Shown here: in pieces, positions 18,404-27,545 of the stretch
How positions within the stretch are numbered: the first letter of the stretch is position 1
Layout: each line of letters starts with the position of its first letter
Source: Roseivirga sp. BDSF3-8
GTDB lineage: Bacteria > Bacteroidota > Bacteroidia > Cytophagales > Cyclobacteriaceae
Assembly (NCBI RefSeq): GCF_041449215.1
Contig: NZ_JBGNFV010000001.1
Span: forward strand, 1,339,001 to 1,403,000
Direction: 5' to 3'
Length of the DNA: 64,000 nucleotides
Made by a program: the position numbers and the translations under genes
Notes under the pieces: generated by a model
Seen by the model: the letters and a program-made list of their open reading frames with translations, nothing else
Databases searched by the model: none
What the model was told of the DNA's origin: nothing

Positions 18404-18832
18404 TTAGATAAAGCTGATGTGTTTGCCATAATAGAACATACATATGATTACAATAGCTAATGAGGCAAACACTGAGAATATCGATAAAACTGCGCTCAGA
18501 ACGAGATAAGGTCTCGAAACTGTCCTTTGGACTCGACGACTAATTTCGATCTTTCGTTTTCACGTAAATGGACCTTAAAAAGAAATAATTACTACAAAGT
18601 AGCCCAGCCCATATGGGAAGGAAAAAACCTTATAAATGCTTAACTGCATGGCAATTAGCACTGAATACACAAACGCCACAGAGATAAATGAAGAAAACAT
18701 CCAAAAAAGAAAAACAGCCCTTTCATCTCTGTGCCCTCGCTTTAAAGTTGCGCAATAAAATTTATGATAGAACCAATCTAAAACCTTCATTAACATAAAT
18801 CTCTCAACATCCCCTAAATTTTTACGAAGCAA
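18404..18832 (-). pseudogene. Frameshifted small membrane protein (family A)
   Basis: The first frame gives 85 residues (MLRKNLGDVERFM ... GLGYFVVIISF) with two membrane segments. A second frame continues with NYFFLRSIYVKTKDR, and a third with EISRRVQRTVSRPYLVLSAV through a final membrane segment to a stop at 18404. Joined, the three pieces reproduce the family layout seen at 17136 and 22969, including the basic loop before the last membrane segment. Two frameshifts therefore disrupt the gene. Confidence 0.6.
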
Positions 18833-18940
18833 AAGAATTATTAACAGCTTCTACCAAGCTCAATCTCCTGAGACGAATAGACCGCACCGTAAAAGTAAAC
18901 TCACTTGTCTTCAGCTCACTCGGTTGTCTATGGCTACACC

Positions 18941-19495
18941 TCAATCAACACCATGCAGATATACTATTTGAATTATCGGAATTCTATAGATGATGTCACC
19001 CTGAAAATCACTCTCGTCAATACTGTACAGGAAACCCTTCATGCTCTCCACATCTCTTGTCAAGTCACCATTACTTACGATATTTTGAAGAGCGCCATTT
19101 ATTTTTTCAATATTACCCTCATGGTAATATTTCTTCGAGGCCTTTTCATACGCCTCAAAACTCAAATATGAATAGGAAGGTGACTCAAAGTAAAATGATT
19201 TCTGCCCTAGTTTTTCACTTATCTGATTAATGTCGAGGCTAAGGCTATCGGCAATCAACTGTCTTATTAAGATTAGGTAGGCTTCCCTGGCTATTGAATG
19301 GATGTAGCCGGCCTCCAGAAGAACGGCTTCAAATTTTTCATATAGCCTTTTCGGGTCATTCATATCCGGAACAAACCCATCACTATTAAACGGCTCACTA
19401 TAAACTGAGTCTATATATCTTTCATATTGATAAGTATATTCACTCTGCTCGCAGGAGAAAGCAAACAAACAAAATACAATGATTATTCTACTCAT
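18941..19495 (-). CDS. Hypothetical lipoprotein
   Basis: A 184-residue protein with a very short signal peptide and lipobox FAFSC (Cys 15). The mature part is rich in Tyr, Ser and Glu and appears mainly helical (DPKRLYEKFEAVLLEAGYIH, then EAYEKASKKYYHEGN). No domain recognised. A DUF4296-like helical lipoprotein is possible, as that Bacteroidota family has a similar length and MYE/ILxD-type helices, but I cannot confirm it. It starts just downstream of the surface-polymer operon on the same strand (79-bp gap) and may be an orphan immunity gene or an independent gene. Confidence 0.65.
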   Translation of the reverse strand: MSRIIIVFCLFAFSCEQSEYTYQYERYIDSVYSEPFNSDGFVPDMNDPKRLYEKFEAVLLEAGYIHSIAREAYLILIRQLIADSLSLDINQISEKLGQKSFYFESPSYSYLSFEAYEKASKKYYHEGNIEKINGALQNIVSNGDLTRDVESMKGFLYSIDESDFQGDIIYRIPIIQIVYLHGVD

Positions 19496-19574
19496 GTTTC
19501 AGTGGCTTACGATCAATCTGTCATCTTTGACGAGCGGGAGAGGCTGGTAATTGCTTACCGCTGTAAATGTTGCC

Positions 19575-20057
19575 TTAGAAGCGCTCGACTTTTTTGCCTA
19601 CATACAGGGGGCCTATACGGGTAGTACGCACACGGTGTGTTTTTCTGAAACCGGCTTTTTCTATACCACGGATGGAGGGGGTGTTTTCGGGACTCACAAG
19701 AATGTATACTTCTTTATGGCTTTGCAGCAGCTCTTTATAGATGTGCACAAGCATGTAGGGATAGATGCCCATGCCACGACAGCTATCATCTGTATGGCAG
19801 TCACCTATCACGGGAAATCCGTACTTCCCGATAGTTTTGAGAAAATGTGTGGCATAAAACACGTTACTTCTATGCACCTGGTTGCCATCCAGAAAAAGCC
19901 GGTAAGAAACTTTATCCTTACTATCCTGCACTAGCCTGATTTTAGCCGTATCCTTATCAAACCTGACGGCCGGACTGGGATGATTATCTGCGGCTGTGAC
20001 GACATAGATGAGCTGATCTATCTTTACAGGGCGTAGCTTTCTTACCAGGGCATTCAT
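19575..20057 (-). CDS. GNAT-family N-acetyltransferase
   Basis: A 160-residue protein with the GNAT acetyl-CoA-binding motif A around residues 93-101 (CRGMGIYPYML, R-x-x-G-x-G type) and motif B VSPENTPSIRGIEKAGF (123-139), where Asn and the following helix are typical. It overlaps the start of the FemAB-like gene product's stop by 4 bp (20054-20057), so the two are translationally coupled. Role in acylating a surface-polymer building block is inferred from the operon. Confidence 0.8.
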   Translation of the reverse strand: MNALVRKLRPVKIDQLIYVVTAADNHPSPAVRFDKDTAKIRLVQDSKDKVSYRLFLDGNQVHRSNVFYATHFLKTIGKYGFPVIGDCHTDDSCRGMGIYPYMLVHIYKELLQSHKEVYILVSPENTPSIRGIEKAGFRKTHRVRTTRIGPLYVGKKVERF

Positions 20058-21145
20058 CGGAATAGCTTTAGTGCTTTTGAAACCAATACTTTATGGCGCT
20101 TAAAGTAGGGCAACGCTTTGTCGTAGGCCTTGAAGAGCAGGGGGCTCAACACCCAATATCTGGGCTCATAAAACGCTACATGGCGGCCATTAAAGCCTTC
20201 TTTGAAGCGGGTAACGCCGGGGCTACCTCCTACTGAAATATCGTAAAATCTGTAGCCTTTCTCTATGGAAAGCTTCAGCATTTCGTTATGCAGAAAGTGG
20301 CCCACTTTGAGGTCTCTTTCTTCTCTGATGGTACCTCCGGAAACGTAGGTAAGCCTTTTACCGACATTAAAAATGATAAGGGCGCCGAGCATTTTGCCTT
20401 CAAATTCGCAGTAAGGCATCATACACATTCCCTTTTCCATCATGCCGAGGAGAGTGTCTTTAAAGTCTTCCCAGGCTCTCACGCTATAGCCCTGGGTTTC
20501 GCCATTGTGCTCGAGCAGGTGATAGGTTTCCTCTACCTTTTCGGGGGTGGTGGCAAACTTCAACTCCAGGCCGTTTTTGCTGGCCTTTTTAACATTCCGT
20601 TTGGTATTTTTATTAAAGCTGCCGTATACATAGTCGTAGGGCTCGCCTTCCTGGTCATATCGGATAAGGACGGAACGAAAACCATTAATGGAAGAGATGC
20701 CACGGGCTTTATCGCCTTCGTATGCCCCCCTCAGGGCAGAAAGTGCACTGGTATCGACGCTCAATCCGTGCTGAATAAGCGCCGTTCCCGGATCGGTGAA
20801 CAGGGGCATATTTACCTGGCAAAAGATGGCTTTTTTCTCAATAGCCCTTTGCTTAAAGGCTTCAAGGATATCGTTTAACACCTCTTCATACCCATCTGCA
20901 ATGACGGGGCCACAGGGGCAGCAATAGCCCTTGAACATAGCCACTTTAGAGATGACGACTCCGAGCCCTGCTACGAGATTACCGTCACTATCACGCACAG
21001 TGAGTAATTCATAGCCGAAGCCATAGCGGGTATAGGAGGTTAGCCAATGACTTACCTGCAGGTAATGCCCGCGGGGTGTGGCCTGTAAAAAGCTGTCCCA
21101 CTCATCAAGTTCTTTCTTACTTTTTGTCCACTCAAACTTATACAT
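20054..21145 (-). CDS. FemAB-like GNAT acyltransferase (peptidoglycan/lipid-linked substrate type)
   Basis: About 363 residues from the ATG at 21145 (MYKFEWTKSKKELDEWDSF). The layout matches the FemAB/BioF2-like acetyltransferase family. An N-terminal half contains QVSHWLTSYTRYGFGYELLTVRD, and a second GNAT half contains NTKRNVKKASKNGLELKFA, LGALIIFNVGKRLTYVSGGT and HFLHNEMLKLSIEKGYRFYDIS. Such enzymes transfer amino acids or acyl groups to lipid-linked wall or polysaccharide precursors. An in-frame upstream start at 21256 would overlap the deacetylase gene by 119 bp; the ATG at 21145 overlaps by only 8 bp and is preferred. Second gene of a three-gene operon. Confidence 0.82.
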   Translation of the reverse strand: MYKFEWTKSKKELDEWDSFLQATPRGHYLQVSHWLTSYTRYGFGYELLTVRDSDGNLVAGLGVVISKVAMFKGYCCPCGPVIADGYEEVLNDILEAFKQRAIEKKAIFCQVNMPLFTDPGTALIQHGLSVDTSALSALRGAYEGDKARGISSINGFRSVLIRYDQEGEPYDYVYGSFNKNTKRNVKKASKNGLELKFATTPEKVEETYHLLEHNGETQGYSVRAWEDFKDTLLGMMEKGMCMMPYCEFEGKMLGALIIFNVGKRLTYVSGGTIREERDLKVGHFLHNEMLKLSIEKGYRFYDISVGGSPGVTRFKEGFNGRHVAFYEPRYWVLSPLLFKAYDKALPYFKRHKVLVSKALKLFR

Positions 21146-22742
21146 GCCTGATATACCGTATGGGTAGTTCGCTGTTTCGTGCTTTAATTTTATTATCTGC
21201 CGGATCGAGAAAGTATTCCATCTCCAGCACCTTCTTGTAGTGAGCGATAAGCTCACTCAAGGTTGGGTTCCAAAGCTCCCTATTGCTAATCTTTTTACCG
21301 AGGTATGCAATGTTCTCCTTATTTTTTTCGGAAACCTTTCCCCCGGCAAAGAGTCGCCCCTGCTGGTATGAGAGGGGGGAGCTAAAGTAGCAATGTACGG
21401 TGATTGCCCCCTTTTCGCGTATGAGGAGATCAATATTTTCGGGGGAGAAAACGGACTCAAAATCAGTTACCTCGGTGGTTTGAAAGAAGTAGAATAGTTT
21501 ATCCCCTACCTTATGGGTGAAGATATAGGGGGCAAATCTTGCCCAGCGAAAGGGCTGATGTCTCTTTTTGTGATTTACGAGGAAGGACATCACGTAGCCA
21601 AGGGTACTAAACAGGTCTTTGAGAAGACGGGGTATGAGTCTGGCTTTCTTCTTTTGCAACACCTGCTTTATACGGCCTGAAATGCTTTTATAGGTCTCTA
21701 TTTCCTTTTCTCCACCGTGGTAGAACAGGATGGTTCGGAAGAGAAAGAAAAGACCCGTTTTGTTATGGGCCTGTAGCCTGGCAATGGTGAAGTGCTGTGG
21801 GTTTAGCTGATTCAGGCAGCCCTTTCGGGCCTGGCCCGCATCCAGGTAGTTCCATAAGTGGCGTATCCCCTTCGCAGAGAGGTTATCGGCCCATTGGGCC
21901 GGGGAAAAGCCTGAGGAGTGGAGCTTTGTATAGTTGTAGGGTTGTTTGCCATGGTCTATCCAGGTGTTCACAGGAGGCTCTACAGGGCTGCGAAAGGAGC
22001 TGAATTCTTCTCTTGCGGCTTCTTTGCTCCGGAGGGACTGGGTAAGGGAATGATAGGCAAGCTCATGTCCGGCAGCCTTAAATGCGGTAACGGGGCCGGG
22101 CTCTCTTTCATAAGAGGCATTGTCTGCACGCTTGGAGTAGTGGTGGAGAAAAAACCCTTTAGTGACTGTAATGCCATGTTCTTTAAAGAAAGCCAATTGC
22201 TTATTGAGGTCGGCCTCGGTGTCAAAGTCGCAGTGGTCAGTGAAGCAGACGATAGGGGTAAATGGTATGGCTGAACGGCTAAACTCAGGCACTTCATCTT
22301 TTGAAAACAGCAACCCTAACTGGTAGCTATCTGTAGTAAAGGTCTGGGTGAACCTGTGGGCTCCCTTATGGTCGAACTGAAAGAGGGGAGTGAGCTGAAT
22401 ATCGTTAAGCACCCAGGTAAGGAGGGTGTTATTGCTTCCGCCCAGTGACCAAAGGCCGATATTGCGGGTACTCACCACATGGGTACCATCAGCAAGCACC
22501 AGCACCTTTGGGGAGTGCTCATTGGCTACATATTCTCCACCCTGTGCTATGTCACACCACTGATAGGTGACATCTCTGTATGCCTTTACGGGCTGGTCGA
22601 ACTCTATGCAAAAAGACAGAGCGCTTACCTCTCCTTTAATTTTTTCTGACAGACTGATATGGGCCTCTTGCCCTTGGGTATTGCAGGAAAGCTCAAAAAA
22701 TGCCTGCTGCTCCGCATCCTGTAAAAAGCACCGTTTTATCAT
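21138..22742 (-). CDS. Polysaccharide deacetylase-like (NodB homology) protein
   Basis: A 534-residue protein. An N-terminal beta-rich domain (~1-180) precedes a NodB-like region with metal-binding motif 1 FTDHCDFDT (Asp/His/Asp) and motif 2 GHELAYHS (H-x4-H), which in this family bind Zn2+ for de-N-acetylation of polysaccharides. Later motifs are poorly conserved (HCYFSSPLS near the end may carry the last His). No signal peptide is seen, so it is probably cytoplasmic and acts on nucleotide- or lipid-linked sugars, or it is a remodelled enzyme. It heads an operon with two acyltransferases, consistent with modification of a surface glycan. Confidence 0.75.
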   Translation of the reverse strand: MIKRCFLQDAEQQAFFELSCNTQGQEAHISLSEKIKGEVSALSFCIEFDQPVKAYRDVTYQWCDIAQGGEYVANEHSPKVLVLADGTHVVSTRNIGLWSLGGSNNTLLTWVLNDIQLTPLFQFDHKGAHRFTQTFTTDSYQLGLLFSKDEVPEFSRSAIPFTPIVCFTDHCDFDTEADLNKQLAFFKEHGITVTKGFFLHHYSKRADNASYEREPGPVTAFKAAGHELAYHSLTQSLRSKEAAREEFSSFRSPVEPPVNTWIDHGKQPYNYTKLHSSGFSPAQWADNLSAKGIRHLWNYLDAGQARKGCLNQLNPQHFTIARLQAHNKTGLFFLFRTILFYHGGEKEIETYKSISGRIKQVLQKKKARLIPRLLKDLFSTLGYVMSFLVNHKKRHQPFRWARFAPYIFTHKVGDKLFYFFQTTEVTDFESVFSPENIDLLIREKGAITVHCYFSSPLSYQQGRLFAGGKVSEKNKENIAYLGKKISNRELWNPTLSELIAHYKKVLEMEYFLDPADNKIKARNSELPIRYIRHV

Positions 22743-22968
22743 TAGCTGATGATGACAATCCCTCCTCGAACAGGGAGTGGATTGACCGCCCCCTCTACAG
22801 CGGTCAAAGGTAGGAAAATTTATTGAGCTACGAGTTTAAGAAGCCCACGGCTAGTGGCGTAGCCGGGAATAAGATCATGACAAGAGCATAAGGACACGCT
22901 TCAGGCTGCCAATGGTGCCCGGTATAGATAGTATGCAAGGGCTTTGCCTTGTAGGCTATGCTATTAAG

Positions 22969-23328
22969 TCAAGCATATTTAAAAGAGTAAACAAGTAAAA
23001 AGCCTCCGCCGAACAACAAAACAAAACCTATCACATAATATACTAGTCTAAACGAATGGAAACTTACTTCCCTTCCTTTTTTAATGTATATGTCATGAAA
23101 AAACTTCATACTGAGAGCATAAAATAGCACTTCTGAGATAACAAATCCTAAAATTGAAATTGTATCAAAGAAACTTGACCCTGCCAAGGCAAATAAATAT
23201 GAGCTAATGAATAACAAGATACAACTCATTGACATACTCAAAGGAATCAAAGCCCCTCCTTTTCCCATAGTTCCAAACTTGACCAGATAAATATAAAAAG
23301 ACTTAAAAAGTATATCCGCAAAAATCAT
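22969..23328 (-). CDS. Small integral membrane protein, putative immunity protein (family A)
   Basis: A 119-residue protein with four predicted membrane segments and a cytoplasmic loop IYIKKGREVSFHSFR before the last one. It is homologous in layout to 17136-17477 and to the interrupted gene at 24698-25078. It lies just downstream (minus strand) of an Rhs core remnant at 23395-23665, so it is best read as the surviving immunity gene of the most distal orphan cassette. AT-rich compared with the flanking operon. The matching toxin tip is gone. Confidence 0.65.
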   Translation of the reverse strand: MIFADILFKSFYIYLVKFGTMGKGGALIPLSMSMSCILLFISSYLFALAGSSFFDTISILGFVISEVLFYALSMKFFHDIYIKKGREVSFHSFRLVYYVIGFVLLFGGGFLLVYSFKYA

Positions 23329-23394
23329 TTTACCTTTCTATTTACCGTTCGGTTCACTACTATATACCACATTCCTCCCTCAATTATCTGTGGC

Positions 23395-23665
23395 GTTGTC
23401 AATCCAGGCATTATCACGACGACCTATCAGGCTTGCGGTGGTCGATCTGCAGATCGTCGAACCATACATCTTGCGTATCCTGGCTGCGGAGTTGCACCAC
23501 GGCATACCCATAACCGAAGCCGTCAGTGAACCGTCTATCTGCGTCCAGAAGGTACTGCTACCTACTAGCACAGCCTGTGAAGATACCAGCGCACTGTCCT
23601 TATCATAAAGCAGCAGCTCCAGGTAAGCGGCCTTTTTACCGAACAAGGATTTGCCGATAAGGTAG
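23395..23665 (-). pseudogene. Rhs core remnant (most distal cassette)
   Basis: Translates as AAYLELLLYDKDSALVSSQA ... SSTFWTQIDG, then shifts frame at the point where intact copies read DNGYVVVQLRSQDTQDVW. It matches ~270 bp of the core just before the core-tip junction. Both ends are truncated and no tip is left. Confidence 0.8.
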
Positions 23666-23693
23666 AGGACCGCATTTTAAGAGAAGATGTTTT

Positions 23694-23978
23694 TTATGCC
23701 TTATTGCCATTTTTTAATAAAAAAAATACAAGAACTATAAAAACAACAGTTAAAAAGGCAACTGTAGTTAGAGCAATTTGCTTTTGCTTATTTATTTCAT
23801 TCTGTCTAGCTTCAATCTCCTCTAATCTTTCTTGTTTTGCATCGTGGCTAAGTTCGGATAATTCAACAATTGATTTGTCAGTTTCGTATTTTTCACTTAC
23901 CGTCAAATTTATGTAGCCATAACCTTGTAAAAGGATTAGAACAAATGTTATTCCAATAAGTATTCTCAAAAATTTCAT
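23694..23978 (-). CDS. Small two-helix membrane protein, putative immunity protein
   Basis: About 94 residues from the ATG at 23978 (MKFLRILIGITFVLI). One membrane segment at each end (LIGITFVLILLQGYGYI and ALTTVAFLTVVFIVLVFFLL) flanks a charged, probably coiled-coil middle (ELSHDAKQERLEEIEARQNE). It begins 63 bp after the end of the tip remnant at 24041, in the usual place for an immunity gene. It is not related to family A. The function as immunity protein is inferred from position only. Confidence 0.6.
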   Translation of the reverse strand: MKFLRILIGITFVLILLQGYGYINLTVSEKYETDKSIVELSELSHDAKQERLEEIEARQNEINKQKQIALTTVAFLTVVFIVLVFFLLKNGNKA

Positions 23979-24040
23979 AAAATTACCATTTGGGCTCTCC
24001 ATACTGGAGTGCACCAGAACTCCAACCTTTATTCATTTTA

Positions 24041-24415
24041 CTAAGCATTTATATATTCAGCGAAACCTGCAGATGCCTGAATTGCAGGGATTTTAATACT
24101 CTTAGCTTTACGTCCACCGCATACCGTTGCCTTTGCACCATACTTAACAACCCCAGTTGCCGCAGCCTTAACCATGAAGATATCAGAAATAGCTAAAGCT
24201 GCATACAAAACACCCCTTGAAATGTCTCCTCGGGCAAAAGCATCTTAAGAATCCAATCCTGCCCCTATTACAGGGATATATGTTTCCTCCATCCGAAGAC
24301 TGTTCTTCTGTCAGCATCCGCTGGCTGGATGAGCTCGTGCTCTGGTCGTCGTAGTAAAAGTATACCGAGGCATCGATCGTATCGCCCTTCATCACCGGTA
24401 TCGAAAAACTATCTA
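24041..24415 (-). pseudogene. Orphan cassette remnant: Rhs core fragment joined to tip end
   Basis: The upstream half reads MKGDTIDASVYFYYDDQ...EEQSSDGGN, a core segment. It then jumps through a stop to DAFARGDISRGVLYAALAIS, followed by DIFMVKAAATGVVKYGAKAT and an end at ...GFAEYINA. The ALAISDIFMVK segment is a familiar spacer ahead of toxin domains in Bacteroidota Rhs proteins. About 600 bp of core and most of the tip have been deleted. Confidence 0.7.
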
Positions 24416-24562
24416 CACCATGATAGATGCATTCATAGGTAAGAAAAAACTAAAGGACACCCTTTCGATTGTCCTTCAAGATGTCTGATCAAATTTTTTC
24501 ACTTTTTTTCAGTGACACTTATATCTATCATATACTACACATTCGTGCTATATAATAGCATT

Positions 24563-24594
24563 AAAAAAGCCTCCGATTTTTCAGAGGCTTTCTG
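24563..24594 (-). terminator. Bidirectional intrinsic terminator
   Basis: AAAGCCTC (24566-24573) pairs with GAGGCTTT (24584-24591), 10-nt loop, A-run on the left and T-rich on the right. It lies between cassette remnants and downstream of the immunity-like gene at 24698. Confidence 0.7.
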
Positions 24595-24697
24595 TTCTAT
24601 ATAAGACCTCTTTATATCTCACTCCCTCTGCATGTAATCGAGAGAGTACGACAGGTCATAGGGAGACGCTAAGATCAGAGAAAGGGATTCCATTTTG

Positions 24698-25078
24698 CTA
24701 ATGCAATAATATCACCATTACAAAAATAAGAAAGAAGCACATAGAAAATGTAACCAAGCCAAGTATGCGGTTCTTTCGAATTTGACGCTTTGAAAGTCCA
24801 GAATACATTTTCTTAAATCCTAGTTTTTCGATATAGCGTACTATACTTTTTTGAAACCCATACAAAATAATTAAAGCCCCGACCACCGCTATGCAAACCC
24901 AGATTTTTGTAGTTGTGATATTTTCGAGAACTGACATTAAAATAATGATAAGAGACCCTCAAAAAAATGCAACTTTGTTAAGAAACAGAAATGCCGTTCC
25001 TGGTACAATCCTATCTTTCTTAGACCCTGAAAACCATAAAGAAAGTATGTAATCAATTTTTAAAATATCCTTTATCAT
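24698..25078 (-). pseudogene. Family A membrane immunity-like gene interrupted by in-frame TGA
   Basis: From ATG 25078 the frame reads MIKDILKIDYILSLWFSGSK...KVAFF, then TGA, then continues in the same frame GSLIIILMSVLENITTTKIW to the end FFLIFVMVILLH. The full length (~126 codons) and the layout match the family A proteins at 22969 and 17136. One nonsense codon therefore splits it; the ATG at 24937 could still give a 79-residue product. It begins 22 bp after the tip remnant ending at 25100, the position expected of an immunity gene. Confidence 0.65.
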
Positions 25079-25099
25079 AATTTCGTAATCAATCTGAAA

Positions 25100-25625
25100 C
25101 TAATCTCCCCAGAGGCCGGAGTTTCTTCCAACATTGGCATCAATCATCCCGCTTACATCGAATACATAATCTGCAATTCCATATACAGCTATGCCTGTCA
25201 ATACCGCGGGGGCGGCGAAAACTGTTGCTATACCTGCTGTAACCAATAAAGCGCCATTAACAATAGTATGAGCATCCCACGTATCTGTACCTACTTCGTA
25301 AGTAATTACTCCCACAGTCAGCGCTATTCCTAACGGATCATATTCCCTATACTGCGTGCTATAGAAGCGGGGGCGCCCAGCCTACCCCCTCCATCTTTTC
25401 AAGCTGACCTATTCAGGCCGACTGAAGGCCGAAGGGGTAGTAGTGATTCTCCTGCAACACTACTGCCCACTTCTGGGACGACCTATCAGGCTTGCGGTGG
25501 TCGATCTGCAGATCGTCGAACCACACATCTTGTGTATCCTGGCTGCGGAGCTGCACCACTACATAGCCATTATCCGAAGCTGTTAGTGTACCCTCTATCT
25601 GCGCCCAGAAGGTACTGCTGACAAC
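25100..25625 (-). pseudogene. Orphan cassette remnant: rearranged Rhs core fused to hydrophobic tip
   Basis: Core pieces (WAQIEGTLTASDNGYVVVQL, DDLQIDHRKPDR) carry a 15-nt insertion (25468-25482) and then a deletion. A GGGGGCGCCCAGCC unit lies at 25369-25382. The frame FYSTQYREYDPLG then jumps directly into a glycine/alanine-rich hydrophobic tip, IALTVGVITYEVGTD...YVFDVSGMIDANVGRNSGLWGD, skipping the usual GRFHAIDP...NDPDGAQ segment. The tip resembles membrane-inserting C-termini of Rhs proteins and would match the membrane-type immunity gene that follows, but it is not expressed from an intact frame. Confidence 0.7.
25369..25382 (+). repeat. GC-rich 14-bp insertion unit (GGGGGCGCCCAGCC)
   Basis: Same unit as at 36363, 37769, 41658, 61272 and 61386, with C for T at position 10. 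Located where the Rhs core should run into FYSTQYREYDP. Confidence 0.7.
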
Positions 25626-25768
25626 CGGTGCGGTGGTGCGGTTTTGTTGTTGATTTCAACTATTAAGTCTATTGTAGCGATACTACTCAGAATAGTATCA
25701 ACTATTAGAATATAGTATGGCACAGTTCATATCTTACTAAGCAAATCTTTTAAGAAATAAATGATTTC

Positions 25769-26275
25769 TCAAGTGATCCAAGGATAGAAAGTTTTTTTGA
25801 CGTGGACATTTTTCAATTTTAAAATTTTATCAAGTTCTCCGACTAGCAGGCATGATATTCTGATAACAACATTATTGCTTAATTTGATTAATGCATAGTT
25901 GTACTCATCCCATGTAAATACGGCAGTTCTATTTTCCGCCAAGGGCTTCGTTTTATAAACTATAATTTCAGTAATATCTTTTTCATGAAACCTAATATCA
26001 TTGTATTTACTACTATAAATTATCACCTGTTTGACATCATCATATGAAAATGAATCATAACGATTAATAATATAATACTGTAAATGCAATAAAAGCATAG
26101 GTAAAACAAAAATCACAAATGAAACACTACCAGCAATAAATACTTTTTTCAAATCCAAATAGCCGTACCTATATACCACCAATAAGGACAATCCGATAGA
26201 AAAAAACAAAATAGTCACAACTATGGATTTTAGAGCCCGTAAATGGGCAGATCTTTTTATTTTATACACTTTCAT
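25769..26275 (-). CDS. Membrane protein with PH-like domain, putative immunity protein
   Basis: About 168 residues from the ATG at 26275 (MKVYKIKRSAHLRAL). Two membrane segments (~18-40 and ~47-68) are followed by a cytoplasmic beta-rich domain (SFSYDDVKQVIIYSSKYNDI, EITEIIVYKTK-like strands, WDEYNYALIKLS) of the kind seen in small PH/bPH2 proteins. It starts 3 bp after the stop codon of the toxin at 26278, in the canonical immunity position. The upstream GTG (26299) would overlap the toxin and is less likely. Confidence 0.7.
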   Translation of the reverse strand: MKVYKIKRSAHLRALKSIVVTILFFSIGLSLLVVYRYGYLDLKKVFIAGSVSFVIFVLPMLLLHLQYYIINRYDSFSYDDVKQVIIYSSKYNDIRFHEKDITEIIVYKTKPLAENRTAVFTWDEYNYALIKLSNNVVIRISCLLVGELDKILKLKNVHVKKTFYPWIT

Positions 26276-26277
26276 TG

Positions 26278-27500
26278 TTATCTCCTGAACGGCCTCCATC
26301 CACCTTTTAATCCATTGATTAAATCTCTGTTACCCTGATCAATTACAGGTTGTACATCATCCATCCACCAATCATACGCACATTCCCCTACAACGAAGAC
26401 AGCTCCTACTATAGCCCCAACACCTGCTGATATAAAAGCACCCGCAACAATAGCTGCTGCAGTTCCTGTCGTACGGTAACCATACCTAGCCGCTGATATA
26501 TCCCCATCAACGAAATCCATTGTGTCGAGCACGAAACCAGCTCCTGCCAAAATATACCCTCCTTTGGAGGCACCAGTCTTTAAAATAGTTAATGTTTTTC
26601 CAGTGCTTTTCAGCATCACATTCCAGCCAGCTATTGCTTTACCTGACTTGCCATAAATTGGAATAACTACGGTTTTGAATTCTCCGTATATATCCATTCC
26701 CTCTTCAAAGAGACCCAGCCCGACACCGAACCAAGGAGAAAGTGTGACTTTATTACCATTTGAGTCTAAAACTGGAGTGATTTTCCAATCACCCCCAAAA
26801 AACGTATAGGCTACATCCTCTTCTAAGTCCTCTAAATTACCACCTCGTTTAAGCCATTCTTCTTTGGTAATTGGGTCACCACCCGTTGAGTCCCATTCTT
26901 TTATGTGGATTTTCCCATCGACAAACACTACTTGACTTTGATCAATTCCATATTTATCTCCAAATTCTCTATTTGGCAATAAAAAATAATCCCTTTGCGC
27001 CAAATAATCAGGGTCGGTAAGGGTTCGATCAGTCCAATGGTTACCAGATGCTGGCATAGTCGAGTTTCTTTTACCTACTCTTGTGCCACCTACCGGATCA
27101 TGGAAGAATATCTGATACTCAACAGGAACAGGATTAGTAAGATCATACTGGCCGCCTGAGGCTCTATGAGCCGCCTGAGCCCCATCCGGATCATTCGCAT
27201 TTACCGTATTATTATACCCATACATATACGGCGTCCAGGCAGCAAACTTACTTGCCATTGGATCTATCGCATGGAACCTACCCAACGCCGCACCATACTC
27301 CCTATATTGCGTACTGTAGAAACCCGAAGGCGGGCCCAGCCGTCTCCTTCTGCCAATCTGACCCTGCATTGTAGAGCTTGTGGTTGGGACCGACCGGCAG
27401 GGAGGTGTTGACTGCCACTCCTTCCATTTGCAGGCCAAACGGATAGTAGTGATTCTCTTGCAACACCACTGCCCGTTCGGGCTTGATGTGGTCTAGGTAG
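26278..27500 (-). pseudogene. Orphan Rhs cassette: short core, frameshift insertion, hydrophobic tip
   Basis: The core homology begins near 27500 (KPERAVVLQENHYYPFGLQ). A 16-nt GC-rich insertion (around 27313-27328) shifts the frame exactly at WQKETG/GFYSTQ. The tip frame (from ~27330 down) continues FYSTQYREYGAALGRFHAID...NDPDGAQ. It then gives a variant of the shared pre-toxin block (VEYQIFFHDPVGG), the block EWDSTGGDPITKEEWLKRGG and a long glycine/alanine-rich hydrophobic C-terminus (~residues 300-365) ending in WRPFRR. The hydrophobic end suggests a membrane-acting tip. It has no start or signal peptide and is silent unless recombined upstream. Confidence 0.75.
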
Positions 27501-27545
27501 GTAAATCCTACAGTAGTTTTAAATAGTTGTATAAATTCCCTTCTA

